DNA from: an uncultured Clostridia bacterium
Lineage (GTDB): Bacteria; Bacillota_A; Clostridia; TANB77; CAG-508
Assembly: GCA_944392525.1 (NCBI GenBank)
Contig: CALXXB010000020.1
Span: forward strand, 1-23,392
Reading direction: 5' to 3'
DNA: 23,392 nucleotides
The position numbers and the translations under genes are program-made. Each line of letters starts with the position of its first letter. Position 1 is the first letter of the stretch. Shown piece after piece: positions 13,448-21,603 of this stretch. The notes under the pieces were generated by a model. That model did not search any database and was not told the DNA's origin. It saw only the letters and a program-made list of their open reading frames with translations.

Positions 13448-15478
13448 TTACTCAAACAATGTTCTAATTTTTCTAATTAAGTAATGACTTCCTCCGTCAC
13501 TGTTGTCTTGTACATTCTCTACCATACTGATAATTAGCATATCTGTTCCATTTTGTCTATCTATTGTATAACAATCAAACCATCCTAAAGTACCACTTTC
13601 AGTATCTTCACTTGATGTTTTAAGTTCTGCTGTTCCTGTTTTTCCTGCAATTGTTGTACCTGAAATCTTCATATCATTTGCAGTCCCTTCAGGACTTTCA
13701 ACTACTTGTATTAAATCATTTTCAATAGTATCTGCTGCTTCTTTTGTAAAAGCATTTTCTATTAAAATTTCTCCGTTTTTACTCTCATCGTATTCAATTC
13801 TTGGTTTAATCATATTACCATCATTTGCAAAAGCTGAATAAATAGCTGCCATATGTATTGGATTTACTAAAATATCTCCTTGACCATATCCACTATCTGC
13901 AAGTTTTGTTTCTCCTTCTATAGTAGTTCCATTGTTACTTGCATATTGTGATTTAGCAAGTGTAAGTGGGAAATCTAAACTTTGGTTAAATCCTAATTTA
14001 TCTAAACTACTTGTAAATGTATCTGCACCTATTTTTAATACTGACTGTGCAAAATAGATATTATCAGAATGTAAGATTCCATTTAACAAATTCTTTGGTC
14101 CTGAATAACCAGTTAAAGTAGTTACATTATAATTTCCCCAAGAGCTATCTTTTTGCCAACTTGTTCCAGTATATCCTAAGTCCTCATTTGGATCTATTTT
14201 TCCTGTCGTCAATCCAATTGCTCCTGTTACAGGTTTAAATGTAGAACCTGGACAATATTTTTGTGTAAATCTATTAAATAATGGTCTTGCTTCATCATTA
14301 TTTAAACTATTCCATTTATCTGTAGTTAACCCAACAACAAAGTCGTTTGAATCATAAGTAGGTGTACTTACTAATGCTAACAATTCACCTGTTTGTGGTT
14401 CCATAATAACAAAGAAACCTTTATCGTCTTTCATTTGGTCATATACTTGTTTTTGTAAACTACTATCTATAGTTAATTTAACATCTTTACCATCTTTTTG
14501 TTCTTGTTTTGCTAGGCTTGCAATTCTATTTTCATTTTCATCTACTATGTAAATATCAGTACCGTCAATTCCCCTTAAAGTATCTTCATATGCAAGTTCT
14601 AATCCTGCTTTTCCTATTAAACTAGTTGTAGTATAGCCTTCTCCTTCATGTTCTTCTAGCTCTTCTGCATTTATTGGTTGTACATAACCAATTAAATGTG
14701 CAGCTTCTTCCCCTAGAGAATATACTCTTCCATCTTCTTTATTTATCATAACACCTGGAATTGTAAGTAATTGTTCTTTCAATTCTGTATTACTATCTAC
14801 TATCTTTTTAACAGGCACAAATGTATCATCTTGAACATATGAAGCATTTAGAGAATCATTTATATAATCTACTGATACTCCTGTTAACTCTGATATTTTT
14901 GAAATAGATTCATCTCTATTTTCACCTAATTTTCCTGGTACTATTCCAACAGAAGCAATATTACCATCTTCTGCTAAAGGTACATTATTTCTATCTAATA
15001 TACTACCTCTTCTTGCTTTTATTGTAGATACTCTTACTTTATCTGTATCTCCTAACTGTGGAAATATCATACTTGATGACCATTTAAGTTTTAGTTCCTT
15101 ATTTTCTTTAACAACATTTGCTGTGTTATTAAATTCCACTTCACCTGCTGAAGTGTACATTTTTTCATGATAACTTATGTTGTAACCATCATCAACTTTT
15201 TCAACATTACTAATTTCTATTTGTATATTACTTGCATCTATTCCTTCATAAATATTTTGATTCCTTTTTACAAAATCTTCTTCACTCATATTCATAGATG
15301 CTACTTTTGAATATAACTCTTCATAGCTTTTATTATTAATTAAGCCAAAATAATCATTAAGTAATCCCTTTGCCTCTTCTTGTTCTTTGTTTCCCATAAT
15401 TATAACAGTTGCTATAATTGCAATTACTATAACTACTATTGCTATAATTACTCCAATTAATACTTTTTTATTTTTCAT
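13448..15478 (-). CDS. Class B penicillin-binding protein, MecA/PBP2a-like transpeptidase
   Basis: D,D-transpeptidase of 676 residues that cross-links peptidoglycan outside the membrane; S. aureus PBP2a has 668. Order of parts: membrane anchor (about 5-28), an NTF2-like MecA_N-type domain (about 33-138), a dimerisation/pedestal domain starting with 'RRGSILDRNNVPLAEDG' (156-172), and the transpeptidase domain (about 335-676). Active-site motifs are STFK (Ser412, Lys415), SDN (471-473) and KTGT (613-616), with GYGQG (530-534) as in PBP2a. The MecA_N domain places it in the group of PBP2a, PBP5fm and B. subtilis PBP3, often of low beta-lactam affinity; affinity itself cannot be read here. The start has GGGGG 9 bases upstream. 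It lies 136 bases after the GH25 gene with no terminator between, so it may belong to the BlaI-controlled run or use its own promoter. Confidence 0.92.
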   Translation of the reverse strand: MKNKKVLIGVIIAIVVIVIAIIATVIIMGNKEQEEAKGLLNDYFGLINNKSYEELYSKVASMNMSEEDFVKRNQNIYEGIDASNIQIEISNVEKVDDGYNISYHEKMYTSAGEVEFNNTANVVKENKELKLKWSSSMIFPQLGDTDKVRVSTIKARRGSILDRNNVPLAEDGNIASVGIVPGKLGENRDESISKISELTGVSVDYINDSLNASYVQDDTFVPVKKIVDSNTELKEQLLTIPGVMINKEDGRVYSLGEEAAHLIGYVQPINAEELEEHEGEGYTTTSLIGKAGLELAYEDTLRGIDGTDIYIVDENENRIASLAKQEQKDGKDVKLTIDSSLQKQVYDQMKDDKGFFVIMEPQTGELLALVSTPTYDSNDFVVGLTTDKWNSLNNDEARPLFNRFTQKYCPGSTFKPVTGAIGLTTGKIDPNEDLGYTGTSWQKDSSWGNYNVTTLTGYSGPKNLLNGILHSDNIYFAQSVLKIGADTFTSSLDKLGFNQSLDFPLTLAKSQYASNNGTTIEGETKLADSGYGQGDILVNPIHMAAIYSAFANDGNMIKPRIEYDESKNGEILIENAFTKEAADTIENDLIQVVESPEGTANDMKISGTTIAGKTGTAELKTSSEDTESGTLGWFDCYTIDRQNGTDMLIISMVENVQDNSDGGSHYLIRKIRTLFE

Positions 15479-15510
15479 ATAAGGTTCCCCCTTTATTAAA
15501 ATATATAACT

Positions 15511-15519
15511 ATAATATCA
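15511..15519 (-). promoter_or_regulatory. Possible extended -10 promoter of the PBP gene
   Basis: TGATATTAT on the minus strand, 33 bases before the ATG, without a clear -35. No perfect TTTACA-N2-TGTAAA operator is present in the gap 15479-15614, only half sites (TTTACA, TGTAAA). Direct BlaI control of this promoter is therefore not supported. Confidence 0.35.
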
Positions 15520-15614
15520 CATTTAAGAACTATTTACACATTTTTTGCTATTTTTTATCATTTTTATACATATTTACTATTTCTTGTAAATCTTATGCAC
15601 TTTTTTAGTTTAAT

Positions 15615-16991
15615 TTAACATCCCATACCTTCTATATTAGTTGCAACTAATCTTCCTTTTTCTAACTCCTCTTTATCAAGAGTTATATACATTGTATAAT
15701 TTTCTAATTTTTTCAATTGTTCTTCTGGATTTCCTGCAATCCCCAATATTGTTGTTTTATTATTTACAATTACTTCTATATCAAATGATTGCCCATCATT
15801 TATGTAATAAAAATCTGTTGTTTTACCTTCTAAAATATAATTATTTCCGCTTCTTACCATATTTTTTAAATCAAAATTTATATAATTGTCTTTTAATACT
15901 TCTCTTTTTAATTCTTCTCCTTGTATATTTCTTACAACATATACTTTTGATTCTTCTGTTAAAACAATCTCTTCCTTCCTTTCATATATATTTTCAAAAT
16001 CTAATTTATCATCTATATTAATATCAGTAATATTCATTTTCTCATTTGTCCTTTTATTAATAATTTCTACATCATTATTTAAAGTAACTTTTAATATTTC
16101 ATTTTTTTCTGTCTCCAATGTATATGTGTTACCTTCTATATTTTTTAAAATCAAACCCCATATTGATTTTTTAGTATTTTCTTCTCTTTCTATTCTTTCT
16201 TGCTCTTCTTTAGCGAAATTATCTTTCTTTTCTTGTTTTTTACTTTCTACAAAATTATCAAAATCTTCTTTAGCTCCATTAAACACATTTAAGTCTATGA
16301 ACTTTTCTTCTCCACTATAACCATCTAACTTTCCTTTTCCCGTATATTGCCAAAACCTCCAATCTCTATTTTCTAAAAAAGGTTTTGTTACTACATCTCT
16401 AATCCAAATGTCATAACCAAGAAGCTCTCCATCTATATAATAGTTATAAAATTCCATGGTAGTATAAATCATTGGCTTTACTCTATATGTACTTTCTAAT
16501 TTATCAAGCATTGTTTGTAATTCTTCTATTATCCATTCCTTATACGGTTTTGCTTTTTTATAATAGCTATAATATTCAACATCTATTATTGGAATAAATA
16601 TACTATCATCATTTTCCACATAGCCAACTGTATTTATATAATTTTGTGCTTGTTGTTCTCCTGTACTTTCAAAACTAAAGAAATGATATACTCCTAGCAA
16701 CATATCCATATTTTTTAATTTTTCAAAGTTCGTATCAAAATACTTATCTTTACTTTTACTTCCCTCTGTTGCTTTTATAAATGCAAAACTAATTCCTTGA
16801 TCTCTTATTCTATCCCAATCTACTTCTCCTTGATATTCTGATACATCTACTCCTCTTATTTCATATTTTTCTGCTTCTAACTTTGTCGGTATAATATATC
16901 CATTAAATATCATAAGAAAAAATAGTAACAATATTAAAATAATAATAAGTACAAGAGTTATAATACTCTTCTTTTTCTTACTTAATTTCAT
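15615..16991 (-). CDS. Membrane-anchored GH25 muramidase (lysozyme)
   Basis: N-acetylmuramidase cutting the glycan strands of peptidoglycan, held at the outer face of the membrane. An N-terminal anchor (about residues 9-31) is followed by the GH25 domain (about 45-245): GVDVSEYQG (Asp49), the catalytic DVE of 'IIDVEYYS' (Asp137, Glu139), WQYTG (214-218) and 'FIDLNVF' (Asp233). After a charged coiled-coil stretch with 'KKQEKKDNFAKEEQERIE' comes a beta-rich domain of about 180 residues that I do not recognise. A GTG three codons upstream abuts the previous stop, but the ATG at 16991 behind AGGTGA is better spaced. The gene directly follows the small membrane gene, closing the blaI run. A lysozyme next to a transpeptidase suggests wall remodelling under stress. 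Confidence 0.9.
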   Translation of the reverse strand: MKLSKKKKSIITLVLIIILILLLFFLMIFNGYIIPTKLEAEKYEIRGVDVSEYQGEVDWDRIRDQGISFAFIKATEGSKSKDKYFDTNFEKLKNMDMLLGVYHFFSFESTGEQQAQNYINTVGYVENDDSIFIPIIDVEYYSYYKKAKPYKEWIIEELQTMLDKLESTYRVKPMIYTTMEFYNYYIDGELLGYDIWIRDVVTKPFLENRDWRFWQYTGKGKLDGYSGEEKFIDLNVFNGAKEDFDNFVESKKQEKKDNFAKEEQERIEREENTKKSIWGLILKNIEGNTYTLETEKNEILKVTLNNDVEIINKRTNEKMNITDINIDDKLDFENIYERKEEIVLTEESKVYVVRNIQGEELKREVLKDNYINFDLKNMVRSGNNYILEGKTTDFYYINDGQSFDIEVIVNNKTTILGIAGNPEEQLKKLENYTMYITLDKEELEKGRLVATNIEGMGC

Positions 16992-17000
16992 AAACTTCAC

Positions 17001-17384
17001 CTAACTTATTAATAATAGGAAAAATGACCCTAAAGAAATTCCTAATGATTCTAAAATATATATAATAGTAAAAGCTAAATTTAATTTTTTACTTTTATAT
17101 AAATTTACAAATAATAATACAAAAAAAGGAATAAATGTAAAGCCATATAGTACTCCCCCTAAAAGATGTCCAAAACCCACATCAAATATTGCATGTTTTT
17201 TTGCATAAATTTCTCCAGCAATATTTCCTAAAACTCCACCTGCAAATATTCCTAAAGCTAAAAGAATAAAATAAGCTATTATCCAAAATGCTTTATTTCC
17301 TTTACCTTTTGATTTTTCTACTACTGAGACTTCTAGTACTATAGCAAAAGCAAAAATTAGTAAATATACAAAATTTCCTATCAT
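17001..17384 (-). CDS. Small multi-pass membrane protein, unknown
   Basis: About 127 residues with four predicted membrane helices: the N-terminal 'NFVYLLIFAFAIVLEVSVV', then 'AFWIIAYFILLALGIFAGGV', 'GVLYGFTFIPFFVLLFVNL', and 'LAFTIIYILESLGISLGSF' to the C-terminus. A Gly-rich loop (GGVLGNIAGEIYAKK) and 'DVGFGHLLGG' lie in the middle. No family is recognised. ATG at 17384 is chosen over ATG 17390 because GGGAG sits 7 bases before it. It is packed between another small membrane gene (13-20 bases upstream) and the GH25 gene (next base after its stop), so it is translated as part of the blaI operon. It could assist sensing or export in that locus, which is a guess. Confidence 0.75.
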   Translation of the reverse strand: MIGNFVYLLIFAFAIVLEVSVVEKSKGKGNKAFWIIAYFILLALGIFAGGVLGNIAGEIYAKKHAIFDVGFGHLLGGVLYGFTFIPFFVLLFVNLYKSKKLNLAFTIIYILESLGISLGSFFLLLIS

Positions 17385-17403
17385 AAACATTCTCCCAAAT
17401 TAC

Positions 17404-17781
17404 TTAATAAATCAATAACAGACTCACACTATTAATAAACAATATTAGTAATACATATATTATAAATCTTTTTCTACTAATCTCTTTCTTATTATATTTA
17501 TTTATTAAATATGTATATAGTAGCATAAGAACAGCTTCTGTAAAAACAATTATTATAGGTATAAGTATTATTAAAATTAATTCTCCTTGTCCTGTTCTTC
17601 CTAAACCATCATTATTAGAAAAGCTAAAATAAATTAAACTTATTTGCATGATAAATATTAAAATAAACAGTAGTATTATTATTAATACTTTAGTTATTTT
17701 TCTTTTAAAAGAATCCAAATTTTCATATGATACATATATTACTGCTATTATAATAAATAATAAAATTACTAAACCTAACAT
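17404..17781 (-). CDS. Small multi-pass membrane protein, unknown
   Basis: A 125-residue protein, very hydrophobic, with four likely membrane helices: 1-18, about 30-53 ('VLIIILLFILIFIMQISLI'), about 69-91 and about 105-125. A polar loop with 'SNNDGLGRTGQGE' lies between the second and third. No family is recognised. ATG has AAAGGA 8 bases upstream and lies 14 bases after the BlaR1-like gene. It and the following four-helix protein have similar size and layout but no obvious sequence likeness. Placement within the operon suggests a role in the same envelope response. Confidence 0.75.
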   Translation of the reverse strand: MLGLVILLFIIIAVIYVSYENLDSFKRKITKVLIIILLFILIFIMQISLIYFSFSNNDGLGRTGQGELILIILIPIIIVFTEAVLMLLYTYLINKYNKKEISRKRFIIYVLLILFINSVSLLLIY

Positions 17782-17795
17782 ATTATTTTCCTTTA

Positions 17796-19985
17796 TTAAT
17801 CACTTGCTTGTCCTGCACCTACTACATTCCCGTTAGTAGCATCTACATAAATATATAAATTAGTTAAGGGATCATTTTTATCCCCTAACCTTATACACCA
17901 CACAGGCTGTCCTTTAAATACATTATTTATATTTGAATCTTTTGCCCAATCATCTTCCCAGTAATAAAGTCTATGTATATCATCTAAAGAATAAAGTAAC
18001 TCAGCTGCTATTTCGTAATTACCATTTTCATCACTAAAAAACTCCTTTGCTGAGAAATCTGATTTCCATGGTTGGTATTGATATTTAGATTTCTTGGCTT
18101 CTTCTTCAGCAATAGTTGCCGCTTCCTCTTTTGTAATCCTAACTGTTTTATCAACATTAGAACTACTTACAAAACTAGAACTATTGGTAACGTTATTACT
18201 ATTTGAACTACTTGTATTTACTATATTACTAGAAACTGTATTATTTACACTACCATAAGAAACTTTTCCACTTATATTATCCATATCTCTATAAACACAA
18301 TTTGTATTAATTGCCTTACTAGCTGCATAAACATTTGCAATATAACTATCTTGTCTTTTATCACCTGTAAAATAATATGTAAGTCCACCCACTCTTGTAT
18401 CTATATTTTCAATATTATATTTAGATATCATTAATATAATATCTGTTTTTTCAAAAACATCACTTGGAATTTCTTCTTCTAGTTCTATATTATATCTTTC
18501 AAGCATTTCATTTAATTTTTCTTCAGATTGTATTTTTATTCCATACACACCGTCTTCATATTGTCTAAGGTCTGAATTATTCGTTTCAAATAATTCTCTT
18601 GGTATTTCATTTGTTACTTTATATTCTTTAGAATCTCCCATATGATAGCAATTAACATCACTACTTGCTATTTTTTCTTTCATCAACTTACTTAATTTAT
18701 CTCTATTTTTCAAGGTTTGTTTTACAACCTGTCCACCATTATCATTTCTAAAGATTACATTATTATTTTCTTGTTCATAAGCAATAACATAGTTTTTACT
18801 TACAGTATCGTAATCAAGTTCTATATAATTCTCATTTTGTTCAATATCTTCTAACTCTTCTTTAGAAATAATTGGTCCTTCTCCTTTACTATCAATTCCA
18901 TTTATTAACTCATTTAATATATCTGTATAGTCCTTACTTTCCCCAGTAAATACATAATAATTATCTACACCTTTTTCTTTATAAACAATCCTGTTTGGTG
19001 TTTCAAAATATTGTACATAATTTGTGTTTTCTTCTTCTTGTGGTTTTATTCTTGTAAATATAAATGTTCCAACACACAATACAATTAAAAGTGTTGTTAT
19101 TCCAATTAAAGCTTTATATTCTTTAAATTTATCAGATAATTTAATCATTTTTATTCTTCTCTCCATATTCTTTTTTCCATCTGTAACACAAAGTAACTTA
19201 ACTGGCTGTTTTTCTTCTTGTGAAATAGGAAGTAATCTTACTAATGTTTTTGCATATTCTTTTTCTTCATCTTTCTTAATCTTACTTAACACCATCTCAT
19301 CTGCTTTTAATTCCATATCTTGTCTTATTTGTTTAAAACAAAACCATATTATTGGATTAAACCAATGAATTGTTGTAATTAGAATTAATAATTTATTTAA
19401 TATTAAATCATATCTTTTAAAATGTGCTAGCTCATGCATAAATATATAATTTAAACTCTGTTCATCTTTTTCTAAGATTTCATCTGTTACTAATATCTTT
19501 GTATTAAACAAACCATATATACAAGGAACTTTTTTATAATCTTGTTTTATTAATTTTATGTCTTTTTCTACTTCCATTTGCTTTTTACAATTCTCTAATA
19601 TCTCTAATATTTTCTTATCTTTTACTTCTTCTTTTCCTATCCTTTTTTTCATCACAAAACTTGTTATTATGTAATATAAGAAAATAATAGCCATAACACT
19701 AATCCAAATGTAAATGAAAATCTTTCCACTCTCATTTGCAATTAGATTTTTTTTTGCAAGTTCTATTTTGTCTATCCCTGAACTTATAATAAACTCATGT
19801 GAATTTTGAGACTCCAATGTAAATCTAAATGGCACAAGTAAACTAATTAAAACAAGTAACCACATTGCAAATTTCCATGTCGGTGATATTTTTTTATCAA
19901 AAGTCTTTCTTAGGATTAATACAATAATTCCTAATATACTACCTATTATTGATAGATATAAAATATTGTAAAATACTTCATACAT
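17796..19985 (-). CDS. BlaR1/MecR1-like M56 metalloprotease with an unusual extracellular sensor region
   Basis: A 729-residue membrane sensor-protease. The N-terminal M56 part (1-315) has helices at about 5-25, 38-55, 88-110, a hydrophobic pair near 196-215 and a last helix at 293-312. The zinc site is HELAH (184-188), with ELKADE (225-230) supplying the third ligand; NPIIWF and MERRIKMI are typical of the family. In BlaR1 this protease cleaves BlaI when a penicillin-binding domain outside is acylated. Here no STYK-like penicillin-binding domain is present. The outside part is instead a unique domain (about 320-570), a Ser/Asn-rich linker (about 577-612) and a PepSY-like end ('VRITKEEAATIAEEEAKK' … 'YIYVDATNGNVVGAG', 615-729). 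The signal is thus probably not direct beta-lactam binding. It begins 3 bases after the blaI stop, so translational coupling is likely. Confidence 0.88.
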   Translation of the reverse strand: MYEVFYNILYLSIIGSILGIIVLILRKTFDKKISPTWKFAMWLLVLISLLVPFRFTLESQNSHEFIISSGIDKIELAKKNLIANESGKIFIYIWISVMAIIFLYYIITSFVMKKRIGKEEVKDKKILEILENCKKQMEVEKDIKLIKQDYKKVPCIYGLFNTKILVTDEILEKDEQSLNYIFMHELAHFKRYDLILNKLLILITTIHWFNPIIWFCFKQIRQDMELKADEMVLSKIKKDEEKEYAKTLVRLLPISQEEKQPVKLLCVTDGKKNMERRIKMIKLSDKFKEYKALIGITTLLIVLCVGTFIFTRIKPQEEENTNYVQYFETPNRIVYKEKGVDNYYVFTGESKDYTDILNELINGIDSKGEGPIISKEELEDIEQNENYIELDYDTVSKNYVIAYEQENNNVIFRNDNGGQVVKQTLKNRDKLSKLMKEKIASSDVNCYHMGDSKEYKVTNEIPRELFETNNSDLRQYEDGVYGIKIQSEEKLNEMLERYNIELEEEIPSDVFEKTDIILMISKYNIENIDTRVGGLTYYFTGDKRQDSYIANVYAASKAINTNCVYRDMDNISGKVSYGSVNNTVSSNIVNTSSSNSNNVTNSSSFVSSSNVDKTVRITKEEAATIAEEEAKKSKYQYQPWKSDFSAKEFFSDENGNYEIAAELLYSLDDIHRLYYWEDDWAKDSNINNVFKGQPVWCIRLGDKNDPLTNLYIYVDATNGNVVGAGQASD

Positions 19986-19988
19986 AAT

Positions 19989-20366
19989 CTAGTCCTCACT
20001 TTCTATTAAATCAAGTAAGTCCTGTAAGTCTTTTTTAGATATTTTCTTTTCTTCTACAAAATTTAATAACAATTTATTTGTACTTCCATTATAAAGTTTT
20101 TCTAAAAAAGATTCATTTTCTTTTTTTAAATATTCATCTTTTTTAATAGCTGCTTTATAAGTATTTTCTTTTTTTCTATTTGTGATTGACTTTACACTTT
20201 CTTTTTCTATTAATCTATAAAGTAAAGTTTTTATTGTACTTTTATTTTTCTTCTCATCTTTACTTAAAATCTCAACTATTTCATTTAATGTAAGTTCACC
20301 ATTTTCCCAAAGTACTTTCATTATCTCTAGTTCTGCATCTGTTATCTCGTATTTTTTTGTTATCAT
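19989..20366 (-). CDS. blaI: BlaI/MecI-family winged-helix repressor
   Basis: DNA-binding repressor of 125 residues (S. aureus BlaI has 126). The winged helix-turn-helix spans about 5-72, with 'ITDAELEIMKVLWENGELTL' at the front, a recognition-helix region 'KNKSTIKTLLYRLIEKESV', and the wing 'NRKKENTYKAAI'. The C-terminal dimerisation part includes 'KLLLNFVEEKKIS' with Asn102-Phe103, matching the Asn-Phe bond (101-102) that BlaR1 action cleaves in BlaI. The frame is open 23 codons further up from a TTG, but that TTG is the first part of the -35 box. The ATG at 20366 behind AAGGAGGG is clearly right. It is the first gene of the operon with the M56 sensor, and its promoter carries two dyads that should be its own operators, so it is autoregulated. 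Regulated genes probably include everything to the GH25 gene. Confidence 0.92.
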   Translation of the reverse strand: MITKKYEITDAELEIMKVLWENGELTLNEIVEILSKDEKKNKSTIKTLLYRLIEKESVKSITNRKKENTYKAAIKKDEYLKKENESFLEKLYNGSTNKLLLNFVEEKKISKKDLQDLLDLIESED

Positions 20367-20383
20367 TTTTCCCTCCTTAAAAG

Positions 20384-20435
20384 TTACACTTGTAAACTTT
20401 GGATATAGTTTACATCTGTAAACAGAATTTGTCAA
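20384..20435 (-). promoter_or_regulatory. blaI operon promoter with two BlaI-type operators
   Basis: The -35 is a perfect TTGACA (20435-20430). At 17 bases lies a weak -10 TAAACT (20412-20407). Between and partly over them is a dyad GTTTACA-TC-TGTAAAC (20408-20423; 7-base arms, plus strand). A second dyad TTACA-CT-TGTAA (20384-20395) lies near the expected start of transcription. Centres are 26 bases apart. Both match the TACA-N2-TGTA core of bla/mec operators, and their placement would block RNA polymerase. Confidence 0.82.
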
Positions 20436-20444
20436 GCAAAATTT

Positions 20445-20477
20445 AAAAACAGGTAGTAAATCTAATTACCTGTTTTT
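20445..20477 (-). terminator. Intrinsic terminator of the hydrolase operon
   Basis: AAAAACAGGTA (20445-20455) pairs with TACCTGTTTTT (20467-20477), an 11-bp perfect stem with an 11-base loop. The A/T-ended stem can work in both directions. The stop codon of the Mbeg1-like gene (20464-20462) is in the loop. It ends just 9 bases before the blaI -35 box. Confidence 0.8.
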
Positions 20478-21562
20478 GAGTTTTCTTCTTTTTTGGGTAT
20501 ACCTATAATATTATCTCTTCCCTCTTTAAGTAATAATCTTAATGTTTTCGACATCATTTTCCTTGTTTCTGGACTTAAATTTCTATAAGTTTTAATCATA
20601 GTTGCAACATTTTTAACCCAACTAGCTGTAAGTTCATTTACTGTATTTACCTTTGTAGAATTTAAAATATCAAACCAAGTATCAACAAACTCTTCTCTTT
20701 GTTTTGGCGATACTTCTTTTAGCCAATTAGTAATTGTACTATCTATAAAGTTACCATAGTCTGTTTGCTTAGCTCTTACAAACTTATCTCCCATAACTTG
20801 CCATGAATATAAATCATGTTGCATAATTCCCGTTTCAGTACTTTTCACAATCGTAGTTTTTTCCTTATGTTTCAATAATCTTCCTATAATAGAAGTTTGG
20901 GGTATATAAGTATGAACCTTACTTAAAACTTCTTTATATTCTGCACTTTCTATTACTTTATCTAAAAATCCTGGTCCGTCATTGTTGTAAATTTCAATTA
21001 TTTGTTTTTTAGTTTCTTCGTTGCAAAAAGCTCCTGCATATACTGCTAAATTTCCTCCTTTTGAATGTCCACCTACACGTAATTTATTTCTATATTTTTT
21101 AGCAACACCATTTAAATACTCTACACTATCTAATTGAGAAGGAACTATATCACTAAAGCTCATATTAAAATCTTCTTTCCAGCCTATTATTGTGTTATCT
21201 GTCCCTCTGAAAGACACATAAATTGTATCATCTGGAAGAATTACTGTTATTGCTGAAAATTGTTTTTCTTGTTTTGGGTCTATAATATTTACAAAATTGG
21301 TTACTTTAACTTCTCCAAACCTTATGCTTTTTGCAAGAATTGGATATAAATCTATATCCTCTACTTGTATAGTCCTTCCTGTTGTTCCCATTATTTTTGT
21401 TCTTTCATATGCTTCTTTTAGTGTTATCTCCTCATCTTTACTAATTACTCCATCGAAAGGTAAATATGAAAGTCTTGATAAAATTAGATTATCAACTTCA
21501 TTAAATTTCACATTTTTAAAACTTATATCTCTCCATTTCATATAATCAAATATATTTGCCAT
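20462..21562 (-). CDS. Mbeg1-like (DUF2974) serine alpha/beta hydrolase
   Basis: A 366-residue lipase-like protein. The nucleophile elbow is GGHSKGGNLAVYAG (Ser167), the likely acid is Asp195 in 'YNNDGPGF', and the His may be His249 in 'IMQHDLYSW'. 'TIYVSFRGTD' (113-122) is the typical strand-loop supplying the oxyanion hole. This set (FRGTD, GHSKGG, NNDGPGF) is that of the Mbeg1-like/DUF2974 family, cytoplasmic hydrolases of unknown substrate common in Firmicutes. There is no signal peptide or membrane helix. It starts about 41 bases after the upstream alpha/beta hydrolase gene with GGAGAG before the ATG, so the two should form one transcript closed by the terminator at 20445-20477. Confidence 0.87.
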   Translation of the reverse strand: MANIFDYMKWRDISFKNVKFNEVDNLILSRLSYLPFDGVISKDEEITLKEAYERTKIMGTTGRTIQVEDIDLYPILAKSIRFGEVKVTNFVNIIDPKQEKQFSAITVILPDDTIYVSFRGTDNTIIGWKEDFNMSFSDIVPSQLDSVEYLNGVAKKYRNKLRVGGHSKGGNLAVYAGAFCNEETKKQIIEIYNNDGPGFLDKVIESAEYKEVLSKVHTYIPQTSIIGRLLKHKEKTTIVKSTETGIMQHDLYSWQVMGDKFVRAKQTDYGNFIDSTITNWLKEVSPKQREEFVDTWFDILNSTKVNTVNELTASWVKNVATMIKTYRNLSPETRKMMSKTLRLLLKEGRDNIIGIPKKEENSKTGN

Positions 21563-21603
21563 CTATTACTACTCTCCAATATAATCATAATAATTAATAT
21601 TTT

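Noticed and set aside
20367..20435. 23-codon N-terminal extension of BlaI from a TTG
   Set aside because: The TTG is part of the -35 box and the extension covers both operators. The ATG at 20366 has the ribosome binding site and gives the usual BlaI length.
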